Source: Oscillospiraceae bacterium
GTDB taxonomy: Bacteria; Bacillota_A; Clostridia; Oscillospirales; Oscillospiraceae
Reading direction: 5' to 3'
Assembly: GCA_017540945.1 (NCBI GenBank)
Contig: JAFYAB010000014.1
Location: 1 to 46,425 of the forward strand
DNA: 46,425 nt
Part shown: positions 1 through 7,460 of the stretch, piece by piece
Position numbering within the stretch: position 1 is the stretch's first letter
Layout of the letters: every line of letters starts with the position of its first letter
Program-made: the position numbers and the translations under genes
The notes under the pieces: model-generated
Database searches by the model: none
The model's input: only the letters and a program-made list of their open reading frames with translations
What the model was told of the DNA's origin: nothing

Positions 1-1101
1 CTCATGAGCCACCAGGACGTGGTCCCCGCCGAGGGAGACTGGACCCACGGGCCCTTTTCCGGCGACATCGAGGACGGCAAGGTCTGGGGCCGGGGCAGCT
101 CCGATACGAAGTGCTCCGTTTTCGCCTTCTTTGAGGCGGTGGAGGAGCTGCTGGCGGAGGGCTTCGTTCCGCCCCAGGACGTCTATCTCTCCTCCTCCTG
201 CACGGAGGAATGGGCCGGCCCCGGCTGCCGGAAGCTGGTGGACGAGCTCAAGCGCCGGGGCGTAAAGCCCTGGCTGGTCTGCGACGAGGGCGGCGGCATC
301 ATCACCGACCCCATCGCCGGGATCCCCGGCAGCTTCGCCATGATGGGCGTCTTTGAAAAGGGCAAGGCGGACGTGAAGTTCACCGCCCGCTCCTCGGGCG
401 GTCATGCCAGCGCGCCCCCCGCCCACAGCCCCATTGCCCGGCTGGCCGCCTTTGTGGACCGGGTGGAGCGGCGTTCCCCCTTCAAAAAACAATTCGAGCC
501 GGAGGTCCGGGCCATGTTCACCCGGCTTTCCCCCTACGGGGGCTTCGGTCTGCGGCTGCTCTTCGGCAACATCTGGCTCTTCGGCCCCCTGCTGAAGCTG
601 GTGATGCCCAAGCTCTCCGCCCAGGCGGGAGCCCTGCTGAAAACGACAATCGCCTTCACCATGCAGTCCGGCTCCGACGCCTGCAACGTCCTGCCCCAGG
701 CGGCCGACCTCTGGGCCAACATGCGCTTCATTCCCCACCAGGGCATGGAGGAAAGCCTGGACATCATTCGGAAGCTGGCGAGCAAATACGGTCTCGAGAC
801 GGAGGTCCGGGCGGCCAGCGACTACACCGCGGCCACGGATATCCACGGCGAGGCCTGGCGGTATGTCACCCGCATCGTGGAGCAGAGCTTCCCCGGCCTG
901 CCCGCCTGTCCCTATGTGATGACCGGGGCCACCGACGCCCGCTTCTACCAGGCCATCTGCGACAACGTGATCCGCTTCGCGCCGGTGATCTACGGGCCGG
1001 AGCAGATGCAGGGCATGCACGGGGTCAACGAGAACATCGAATACAACTGTCTGCCCGGAGCCGTGGACTTCTACAAGAACCTGATCCGGGGGCTTTCCTG
1101 A
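1..1101 (+). CDS. M20 family metallopeptidase, 5' end outside the window
   Basis: This is a zinc-dependent M20 amidohydrolase or carboxypeptidase, probably cleaving a dipeptide or N-acyl amino acid. The open frame continues to base 1, and the first visible residues (L-MSHQDVVPAEGDW) match the internal metal-binding SHxDVVP segment of the family. The ATG at 4 is therefore not the real start, and roughly 80-100 N-terminal residues are missing. The second metal-site segment GRGSSDTK, the catalytic pair in SCTEEWAGPG, a dimerisation domain around residues 110-240 and the C-terminal metal ligand region GMHGVNENI are all visible, as is VMTGATDARFY, typical of the PM20D1/CPS1-like branch. The substrate cannot be read from the sequence. 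Confidence 0.85.
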   Translation, partial: LMSHQDVVPAEGDWTHGPFSGDIEDGKVWGRGSSDTKCSVFAFFEAVEELLAEGFVPPQDVYLSSSCTEEWAGPGCRKLVDELKRRGVKPWLVCDEGGGIITDPIAGIPGSFAMMGVFEKGKADVKFTARSSGGHASAPPAHSPIARLAAFVDRVERRSPFKKQFEPEVRAMFTRLSPYGGFGLRLLFGNIWLFGPLLKLVMPKLSAQAGALLKTTIAFTMQSGSDACNVLPQAADLWANMRFIPHQGMEESLDIIRKLASKYGLETEVRAASDYTAATDIHGEAWRYVTRIVEQSFPGLPACPYVMTGATDARFYQAICDNVIRFAPVIYGPEQMQGMHGVNENIEYNCLPGAVDFYKNLIRGLS

Positions 1102-1141
1102 GCTGCTGACTCATCGATTCCGGAAAAATCCGCGCCGGATT

Positions 1142-1169
1142 CCAACCTGAACGCCCCTTCGTCCGTCTT
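1142..1169 (+). promoter_or_regulatory. Candidate ECF-type promoter before the sigma factor operon
   Basis: CCAACC at 1142-1147 and CGTCTT at 1164-1169 are separated by 16 bases. ECF sigma factors often use an AAC-containing -35 and a CGTC-type -10 at this spacing, so the site could be read by the ECF factor encoded just downstream (autoregulation). The leader would be very short, because the ribosome binding site starts near 1177. This is a pattern match only. Confidence 0.35.
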
Positions 1170-1191
1170 ATCTGCAGAGGGAGGGATGCGT

Positions 1192-1377
1192 ATGTACGGA
1201 AGGGATCCGATCCGGGAGCTGTATCACCGCTGGCTGGACGCATTGTTTCCGCTGCCGCCCTCCGTCGAGGGGATCCTGGCCCGTTTGCCCTCCCAACAGG
1301 AGCGGCGATGCCCGGATCGCACACCGGAACAACGCGGCCCCTTAGGCGCCGCGACACATGAGGAGGAGCGCGTATGA
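1192..1377 (+). CDS. Small hypothetical protein coupled to the sigma factor gene
   Basis: A 61-residue reading frame starts at ATG 1192, behind GAGGGAGGG about 6 bases away; an ATG at 1186 lies too close to that site. It ends in an ATGA overlap with the start of the sigma factor gene at 1374, which suggests translational coupling. The N-terminal half (MYGRDPIRELYHRWLDALFP) looks like an amphipathic helix, and the C-terminal half is rich in Arg, Glu and Pro. I recognise no family. It may be a real small protein, perhaps a partner of the sigma factor, or only a leader that sets the translation of the next gene. Confidence 0.4.
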   Translation: MYGRDPIRELYHRWLDALFPLPPSVEGILARLPSQQERRCPDRTPEQRGPLGAATHEEERV

Positions 1378-3746
1378 AACACAAGAAGCAACTGACGGAG
1401 GCGGAACTGGTCCGCTCCGCGAAGTCGGGAGACCGGGAGGCCATGGCCGCCATCTACGAAGCCACTTACCCGGAACTCTGGCGCACAGTCCGCGCCATGG
1501 TCAAAAACGGGGAGGACGTCAACGACATCCTCCAGGACAGCTATCTGAAGGCCTTCTCCAAGCTGGAGCTCCTGGAGGACGAGGCCGCCCTGCGGCCCTG
1601 GCTGCGCCAAATCGCCGCAAACACCGCCCGGGATCAGCTGAGACGATCCAAGCCCCTGCTCTTCTCCGAGCTGACTGAGGAAGAAGCGGCTCCCCTCCCC
1701 GAGCTCCCGGAGCAGGACGAAAGAGCCCTCCCGGAGCAGGCGCTGGAGCAGAAGGAGCGGGCCCGACTGGTCCGGGAGCTGTTGGAAGCTCTCAGCGATG
1801 GCCAGCGTCTGATTCTGGGCCTGTACTACTACGAGGATCTGTCGGTCCGGCAGATCGCCGAGACCCTGGAAATCTCTGAGAACACCGTCAAGAGCCAGCT
1901 CTGGGCCGGACGAAAACGGATCGAGAGCCGCGTCCGGGAGCTGGAACGGCAGGGATTTTCTCTCGGCGGGCTGGCGTCGCAGGCCCTTTTCCGGCGCCTG
2001 CTGCAGGAGGAGCTTGGGCAGGCTCCGGCGCATGTCCCGGCGCAGACCCCGCTTGCCATTGCTGCCGAAGGCGCCTCAGCCATAAAGGGCGGAACCGTCC
2101 ACGCAGTGAGCGCCGCCAGCCATATTCTGCAGCGGGTCCTGGCCGCCGGTGCGGCCGCTCTGCTGCTGAGCGGCGTTGGCTGGGGCGTTTTCCGGCTGGC
2201 CCAGCGCCGGGATCCCGGCCCCGGCCCCGCTCCCTCCCAAGCCGCCGAGACCCAAAGCGAGATCCCGCCGGAGCCCACGGAGCCCGCAAGCGCCCGGCCC
2301 CGGGGCGTGATCACAGAGGACCGCTATCAAAACGAGTTTTTCGGTCTGCGCTATACGCTGCCGGAGGGCTGCGCCTTCCGGGATCCGGCGGAGCTGGCGA
2401 AAGCCGAAGACCAGCTGGATCTTGAGGTCTATGACCAGGAGCAGCCCCAGGACTGGGTCCTGCGGATAGAGATCCGGGAGCTGCGGGCTGATCCCGATGT
2501 CGGGAGCGCCGCGGACTATTTTGCCGCCGACGAGGCGCAGACCCGCGCCGATCTGCAAGCGCAGCTGATTGCCCTGCGGGCCTATGAGCCCGGGCGGCGG
2601 ATCCTGGACGGTCGGGCCTGCGACAGCGTGGAGCTGCAGATGGCGGACGGCGCGATCTACTATTTCGGCACCATGACGGGCGTTCTGCGAGCGCCCTGGA
2701 TCGCGGTGATCTCAGCCCGGGGCCGCAGCCCTTCCGCGCCGAAGCAGCTGTTGGACCGCTTCAGCTGGCTGGAGCCCCGGGAACTGCTGCCCATCCCGGC
2801 CATGAACGCCCGGGTCGGGAGCCCCATACTGGAGGAGGCCTGTGAACTGGTCCCGGCCCCGACTGACAGCGGCAGCCGGACGCTCAGCGTCAACTATACG
2901 GACATGGAGCAGGGCATTGACGTCACGCGGCGTTATGACCTGGCGGACACGACGCCCGGGGAGACCGAGCCGGAGATCCGCCTGCTCCGGGACTGCGGGC
3001 TGTGGAGCAGCCTGTCCTGGCAATCGGAGCCGGTGACAGACGCCGCTGACCGGGAATTCCTGCTCTCCATTCTACGGGATACGGAATTTTCACCGACGGA
3101 AGAGGAAACGCATGGTGATTACACTCTCTGGCTCGTCATCGGAGAGGAGCGCTGCGGGATCTTCCCGGACGACACCGTGGTCTGTGACCGTGGCACGGGC
3201 CGCTGCGATTATCTTCGGGCCAGCGCCATTGCCTGGAAATATGCCAATCGCAGCGAGATCGGTCAGGATGGGATCTCCCTGGAGCTGAGGGGTCTTTCCG
3301 CGCTTTCATTCATGGCGGATGACGGCAGCGTCCATACCCGCCGCCCGGATCCCGCCTGCTATAAGCTCTGCCTTTCCGCCCCTGAGCTGCACCTGGACCT
3401 GGACCTGGAGGCCGCGCAGCAGCTTCTGTCCCACATCCTCGGGCAGCGGGACGGTCTGGAGCTCTCCCTGCTGCCAACGCCCTTTGATTGGTTCCCGACG
3501 GGCACGCCCATCTGCATGACGGAGTATTTGACCGAAGAGAACAGCGGCTTCCCGCGGGGAACCCTGCGGCTCTGGCTCTATCCCGACGGGACCCTGGCCT
3601 GCCTGTCGAAGCAGAGCTACTTTTACAACGTCAATCTCTGGCAGCTGGAAACCATAACGCCGGACTGGTCCAGGCTCTGCGTGATCCGCAACGCCTTCGA
3701 CTGGAACGAGCTGATTGCGGCGCTGGAGTGTTATTCCGATTCCTGA
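1374..3746 (+). CDS. ECF-type sigma factor fused to a transmembrane segment and large outer domain
   Basis: The N-terminal ~190 residues are a sigma-70 family ECF factor: region 2 (about residues 10-85, with AIYEATYPELWRTVRAMV and DVNDILQDSYLKAF) and region 4 (about 125-185, with the helix-turn-helix RQIAETLEISENTVKSQL). A linker leads to one hydrophobic helix at about 255-274 (VLAAGAAALLLSGVGWGVF). About 515 residues follow that should lie outside the cell, starting with a Pro/Glu-rich stretch and then a mixed alpha/beta domain with YQNEFFGLRYTLPEG. Usual ECF factors have 160-200 residues, so this is a 790-residue membrane-tethered form. The outer part may act as a sensor or built-in anti-sigma module, with release by proteolysis; that role is inference. 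The start is set by GAGGAG upstream of ATG 1374. Confidence 0.8.
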   Translation: MKHKKQLTEAELVRSAKSGDREAMAAIYEATYPELWRTVRAMVKNGEDVNDILQDSYLKAFSKLELLEDEAALRPWLRQIAANTARDQLRRSKPLLFSELTEEEAAPLPELPEQDERALPEQALEQKERARLVRELLEALSDGQRLILGLYYYEDLSVRQIAETLEISENTVKSQLWAGRKRIESRVRELERQGFSLGGLASQALFRRLLQEELGQAPAHVPAQTPLAIAAEGASAIKGGTVHAVSAASHILQRVLAAGAAALLLSGVGWGVFRLAQRRDPGPGPAPSQAAETQSEIPPEPTEPASARPRGVITEDRYQNEFFGLRYTLPEGCAFRDPAELAKAEDQLDLEVYDQEQPQDWVLRIEIRELRADPDVGSAADYFAADEAQTRADLQAQLIALRAYEPGRRILDGRACDSVELQMADGAIYYFGTMTGVLRAPWIAVISARGRSPSAPKQLLDRFSWLEPRELLPIPAMNARVGSPILEEACELVPAPTDSGSRTLSVNYTDMEQGIDVTRRYDLADTTPGETEPEIRLLRDCGLWSSLSWQSEPVTDAADREFLLSILRDTEFSPTEEETHGDYTLWLVIGEERCGIFPDDTVVCDRGTGRCDYLRASAIAWKYANRSEIGQDGISLELRGLSALSFMADDGSVHTRRPDPACYKLCLSAPELHLDLDLEAAQQLLSHILGQRDGLELSLLPTPFDWFPTGTPICMTEYLTEENSGFPRGTLRLWLYPDGTLACLSKQSYFYNVNLWQLETITPDWSRLCVIRNAFDWNELIAALECYSDS

Positions 3747-3777
3747 TTCAAAACCACAGCGCGGGAGGAGAACAAAC

Positions 3778-5016
3778 ATGAAGCAATACAAAGTCGGCGT
3801 GATCGGCCTGGGCTGCCGGGGCGCCTGGTGGGTGGAGGAGCTGCTCTCCGATCTGACCTATGTGGAAATCACCGGGCTCTGCGACCTCTATGCGGACCGG
3901 ATCGAGGCGGCGAAGGAGGCCCTGGTCAGAAAGGGCCGCCCCGCGCCCGCGGTGCTGACCGCGGATTACAAAGCCCTGATCGACGCGCCGGAGGTGGAGC
4001 TGGTGATGGTCTTCTCCGCCTGGGCCAACCATGTGGAGGCCGCCCTGCGGGCCATGTGGGCCGGAAAGCCCGTGGCCGTCGAGGTGGGCGGCGCGTACAG
4101 CCTGGAGGAATGCTGGGCCCTGGTAAAGACCCAGGAGCAGAGCGGCACGCCCTTCATGCTGCTGGAAAACTGCTGCTACGGGGAGTATGAGCTGATGGCC
4201 CTGAACATGGTGCGCCATGGGCTCTTCGGCGACGTGGTACACTGCGACGGCGGCTATCTCCACGACCTGCGGGACGAGGTCAGCCGGGGCAACGAAAACC
4301 GCCACTACCGCTTCCGCGAATACCTGACGGCGAACCGCGAAAACTACCCCACCCACGAGATCGGTCCCATCGCAAAGATCATGAAAATCAACCGGGGCAA
4401 CCGCTTCGTCTCCCTGGTCTCCGCGGCCTCCCGGGCCGCGGGGCTTCACGCCTACATCCTGGACCACGAGGATCTGCGGGAGCAGTACGCGGACACGGTC
4501 TTCCGCCAGGGCGACATCGTAAAGACCCTGATCAGCTGCGCAGACGGCTCCACCGTGGCCATCACCCTGGACACCACCCTGCCCCGTTATTACAGCCGGG
4601 GGCTCTGCGTCCGGGGCACCAAGGGCTTCTACGAGGAAGCTACCCAGTCCGTTTTTCTGGACGGGCAGGACTACGGCATGGCGGAGTGGAACTGGGCGCC
4701 TCAGTTCGGCAACCGGAAGGACTACCTCCGGCAGTGGGAGCACCCCATCTGGAAGCGCTACAAGGGCGACGGGGTGAAGGAAAAGGGCCACGGAGGCATG
4801 GACTTCCTGGTGATGGACGCCTTCTTCGAGGCCCTGGACAAGGGCCTTCCCATGCCCGTCGACGTCTATGACGCGGCGGCCTGGATGGCGATCTCCGCCC
4901 TGAGCGCCCAATCCATCGCCGCAGGCTCCGTGTCCCTCCCCTTCCCGGATTTTACCGAGGGCCGCTGGGAGCACCCGGAGCCGGAGCCGGATTGGAAATA
5001 CCGGATGGAGCCATAG
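3778..5016 (+). CDS. Gfo/Idh/MocA family NAD(P)-dependent oxidoreductase
   Basis: The 412-residue protein begins with a Rossmann fold (KVGVIGLGCRGAWWVEEL, residues 4-21) followed by the family segment PVAVEVGGAYSLEECWAL near residue 100, where family members have EKP. The C-terminal half resembles the alpha/beta substrate domain, with a His-rich region (NYPTHEIGPIAKIM) that fits the catalytic loop of glycoside hydrolase family 109-like or inositol/sugar dehydrogenase members. It would oxidise or reduce a sugar, inositol or related polyol. The start at 3778 follows GGGAGGAG; an upstream in-frame start at 3715 lies inside the sigma factor gene and is rejected. It sits 31 bases after that gene, so the two may be co-transcribed. 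Confidence 0.85.
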   Translation: MKQYKVGVIGLGCRGAWWVEELLSDLTYVEITGLCDLYADRIEAAKEALVRKGRPAPAVLTADYKALIDAPEVELVMVFSAWANHVEAALRAMWAGKPVAVEVGGAYSLEECWALVKTQEQSGTPFMLLENCCYGEYELMALNMVRHGLFGDVVHCDGGYLHDLRDEVSRGNENRHYRFREYLTANRENYPTHEIGPIAKIMKINRGNRFVSLVSAASRAAGLHAYILDHEDLREQYADTVFRQGDIVKTLISCADGSTVAITLDTTLPRYYSRGLCVRGTKGFYEEATQSVFLDGQDYGMAEWNWAPQFGNRKDYLRQWEHPIWKRYKGDGVKEKGHGGMDFLVMDAFFEALDKGLPMPVDVYDAAAWMAISALSAQSIAAGSVSLPFPDFTEGRWEHPEPEPDWKYRMEP

Positions 5017-5052
5017 GAAGCGGATCGGATGCAAAGAAAGGCGGTGCACTGC

Positions 5053-6048
5053 ATGAAACAGATACGGATCTACGGGACCCTGGGCCCGGCCTGCGCGGAC
5101 GCGGACACCTTGGAGCGGATGTTCCGGGCGGGCATGACCGGCCTGCGGCTGAATCTGTCCCACACGACGCTGGAGGCCGCCGGGCCCATGATCGAAACCT
5201 GTCACCGGGCCGCCCGGGCCTGCGGGGCCGCGTCGGAGCTGCTGATCGACATGCAGGGCCCGGAGCTGCGGCTGGGGGTCCTGGCCGCGACGCTTCCCTT
5301 GGAGACCGGCGCTGAGGTCTTCTTCGACAGTCTCCCCTTCCCCGAGGAAGTCAAAGGCGCTCTGACGGACTGGCCCCGGGGCCAGGAGCTCCTGCTGGAC
5401 GACGGAAAGCTGCTGCTGCGCGTCGAGGGGCCGGGGCTTCTGCGGGTGCTCCGGGGCGGACTGCTGGAGAGCCGCAAGAGCGTGGCCTTGCCGGGCCGCG
5501 TGATCCATACCCCCGCCGTGACGGAGACCGACCGGCGCAATCTGGCCCGGGCTAGGGATTTCGGCGTGACGGCGGTGATGCAGCCCTTTGTGCGGGGTCC
5601 GGAGGATCTGATGGAAGTGCGGGACGCCCTGAAACAGGCGGGCTGTCCGGAGCTCCGGCTGCTGGCGAAGATCGAAAATCTGGAGGGCGTCCGGGCTTTG
5701 GAGACCATCCTCCCCTGCTGCGACGAAATCGTGATCGCCCGGGGAGACCTGGGGAACGCGGTGCCCCTCTGGGAGCTGCCCGGGGTCCAGAAGCGGATCG
5801 CCGCCGCCTGCCGCCGGGCGGGTCGGGATTTCATGGTGGTGACCCAGATGCTGGATTCCATGACCCATCGGCCCATTCCCACCCGGGCGGAAGTCAGCGA
5901 TATCTTCAACGCCGTGCTGGACGGGGCCGCCTCCGTCATGGTGACCGGAGAGACGGCCTCCGGCGAATACCCCGTGGAGACCATCCGCTATCTGTGCAAA
6001 ACCGTCCGGGCGGCGGAAGCCTTTTCCTGTCAGGCGTCGGACGGATGA
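5053..6048 (+). CDS. Pyruvate kinase homologue without the C-terminal domain
   Basis: The 331-residue protein has the pyruvate kinase barrel: GTLGPA and LRLNLSH near the N-terminus, AKIENLEGVRALE with the catalytic Lys, EIVIARGDLG, and VTQMLDSMTHRPIPTRAEVSD followed by MVTGETASGEYP. The usual DTKGPEIRT is DMQGPELRLG here, so a Lys is replaced by Gln, and the B domain is short. Ordinary bacterial pyruvate kinases have about 470-585 residues; the allosteric/tetramer domain is absent and the frame stops right after the barrel. The start at 5053 gives the family N-terminus MKQIRIYGTLGP; an upstream in-frame ATG at 5029 is less likely. It follows the Gfo/Idh gene by 36 bases. It may act on a related enolpyruvate or aldol substrate instead of being the glycolytic enzyme. 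Confidence 0.75.
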   Translation: MKQIRIYGTLGPACADADTLERMFRAGMTGLRLNLSHTTLEAAGPMIETCHRAARACGAASELLIDMQGPELRLGVLAATLPLETGAEVFFDSLPFPEEVKGALTDWPRGQELLLDDGKLLLRVEGPGLLRVLRGGLLESRKSVALPGRVIHTPAVTETDRRNLARARDFGVTAVMQPFVRGPEDLMEVRDALKQAGCPELRLLAKIENLEGVRALETILPCCDEIVIARGDLGNAVPLWELPGVQKRIAAACRRAGRDFMVVTQMLDSMTHRPIPTRAEVSDIFNAVLDGAASVMVTGETASGEYPVETIRYLCKTVRAAEAFSCQASDG

Positions 6049-6056
6049 CGCAAAGA

Positions 6057-6100
6057 ACCGGCAGGGGAACGAAGCGACGTTCCCCTGCCGGTCTTTTTTT
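6057..6100 (+). terminator. Strong intrinsic terminator
   Basis: A perfect 15-bp stem (ACCGGCAGGGGAACG at 6057-6071 with its complement at 6078-6092) has a 6-base loop and is followed by C and seven T. It ends the operon that finishes with the pyruvate kinase homologue. The facing minus-strand gene ends at 6206, and the site might also serve it, although the minus side lacks a long T run. Confidence 0.9.
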
Positions 6101-6205
6101 GTTGTTTCTCGGTTTTCTGTGCTGCGAATGACGAGATGGTCGGGCCGCTCCGCCGCCCGCGCAGAGTTCCTGATCGGGGCGGGAACCCTTTCCCGTTCCG
6201 CCTGC

Positions 6206-7240
6206 CTATTCCGCCCGCAGCAGGTAGGCCCGGAGCAGCTCGTAGGTGTTGCGGATCCCATTTATGTGCATACGCTCGTAGCCGTGGCTGTTGGCGGTGC
6301 CGGGACCGATGGCGGCGTGGCGGACGTCGTAGCCCGCCAAAACGGAGGCGTCCGCGTCCGTGGCGTAGTGGGGCGTGAAAATGTCCACCGCGTAGTCCAG
6401 ACCCGCGGCTCCGGCGGTCCGCACCAGCTCGTTGGTCATCTCCCAGTGATAGGGGAACCGGGTGTCCTTGGCAAAGATGGAGACCTTCTCCTCATCGGAG
6501 GTCTGATCCGGACCGGTGGGCGCGATGTCCAGGGCCAGGATGTCCTCCACGTCCTCCGGCAGCCAGGTGGTGCCGTGGCCGATCTCCTCGTACATGGCAA
6601 AGTAGGCGTAGACCCTCCGACGGGGCGCCAGACCCGCCTCCTTCAGCTCCTTCATCAGCGCCAGCAGCAGGGCGGCGCAGGCCTTGTCGTCCAGGAAGTG
6701 GGACTTGATGTAGCCCCCCGCCCGGGTGAAGCGGGGCTCCAGGGCGATCATGTCGCCGGTCTCAATGCCCAGAGCCCGGACCTCCGCCGGCGTATGCACC
6801 GGCTCGTCCAGCACCACGCAGACGTTGCTCCGGTAGTCCGGGGCGGTCTTGCGCAGCTCGTCCTCGGTGACGTGGACGGAGGCCGGGGTCCGGCAGACGG
6901 TGCCGGTGTAGATCCTGTCGTCCCGGGTGTGAAGCCGGACGTTCATCCCCATGCAGTAGAAGGGATAGAGCCCGCCCACGGGGCAGACCTGGAGGCTGCC
7001 GTCGGCGTTCAGCTTGCGGACCATGAGGCCGATGTCGTCCAGATGGGCCGTAACGGCGATGGGGCTGGTCTCCCCGCCGAAGGGAACGATGACGCCGCCC
7101 TTGCGGCAGACCCTGCTCTCATAGCCCAGCCGGTTCAATTCGAGGAGCAGCCAGTCCTGAATCTCCCGGAACTGGCCGGTGGTGCTGTCGATGTCCAGCA
7201 GCCCCTTCAAGCATTCAAAAAAGTATCGTTCGTCAAACAT
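6206..7240 (-). CDS. M42 family aminopeptidase (glutamyl/deblocking type)
   Basis: The 344-residue protein is a co-catalytic metallopeptidase of the M42 family, which forms tetrahedral dodecamers and trims N-terminal residues from peptides in the cytoplasm. Visible family segments are VTAHLDDIGLMV (first metal His/Asp), FLDDKACAALLLALM (bridging Asp), MYEEIGHGTTW (catalytic Glu and ligand Glu), DIAPTG and the C-terminal GTANSHGYERMHINGI with the last His ligand. The start is set at 7240 by AAAGGAG about 10 bases upstream and by MFDERYFFECLKGLL matching a normal N-terminus; a longer frame running to 7462 would cross the promoter and is rejected. It is divergent from the MATE/NRPS operon. Confidence 0.92.
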   Translation of the reverse strand: MFDERYFFECLKGLLDIDSTTGQFREIQDWLLLELNRLGYESRVCRKGGVIVPFGGETSPIAVTAHLDDIGLMVRKLNADGSLQVCPVGGLYPFYCMGMNVRLHTRDDRIYTGTVCRTPASVHVTEDELRKTAPDYRSNVCVVLDEPVHTPAEVRALGIETGDMIALEPRFTRAGGYIKSHFLDDKACAALLLALMKELKEAGLAPRRRVYAYFAMYEEIGHGTTWLPEDVEDILALDIAPTGPDQTSDEEKVSIFAKDTRFPYHWEMTNELVRTAGAAGLDYAVDIFTPHYATDADASVLAGYDVRHAAIGPGTANSHGYERMHINGIRNTYELLRAYLLRAE

Positions 7241-7291
7241 GGTAAGCAGACTCCTTTTCCCTTTGGTTTCCCTGTAAACGGGTGTTAATTT

Positions 7292-7320
7292 ATTGTAACC
7301 CATCCGCCGCGAAAAAGCAA
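7292..7320 (-). promoter_or_regulatory. Sigma-A type promoter for the M42 peptidase gene
   Basis: On the minus strand TTGCTT (7320-7315) and TACAAT (7297-7292) are 17 bases apart, and the -10 lies about 50 bases before the start codon. The spacing and sequence fit a housekeeping promoter. Confidence 0.6.
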
Positions 7321-7400
7321 TCCCGTTCTTGATTCCCTTCATTGCAGCGGAGCAAAAGCGAAAGCCCTTGTAAAAAACGGAAATCCCTGCATTTTCTCTC

Positions 7401-7429
7401 TTTTCATTTCCAATATTGTTTTGTATAAT
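7401..7429 (+). promoter_or_regulatory. Sigma-A type promoter for the MATE/NRPS operon
   Basis: TTTTCA at 7401-7406 and a perfect TATAAT at 7424-7429 are spaced by 17 bases, about 30 bases before the ATG at 7461. The surrounding stretch 7380-7440 is AT-rich, unlike the genes on either side. With only 13 bases between the MATE and NRPS genes, this is the only promoter I can see for the biosynthetic operon. Confidence 0.6.
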
Positions 7430-7460
7430 ATAGAGAAATGATCTGTTTCGGAGGTTCTCC

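Noticed and set aside
3748..6261. An 837-codon open frame on the minus strand opposite the oxidoreductase and pyruvate kinase genes
   Set aside because: It runs across two complete plus-strand genes and a terminator and has the composition of an antisense shadow in GC-rich DNA.
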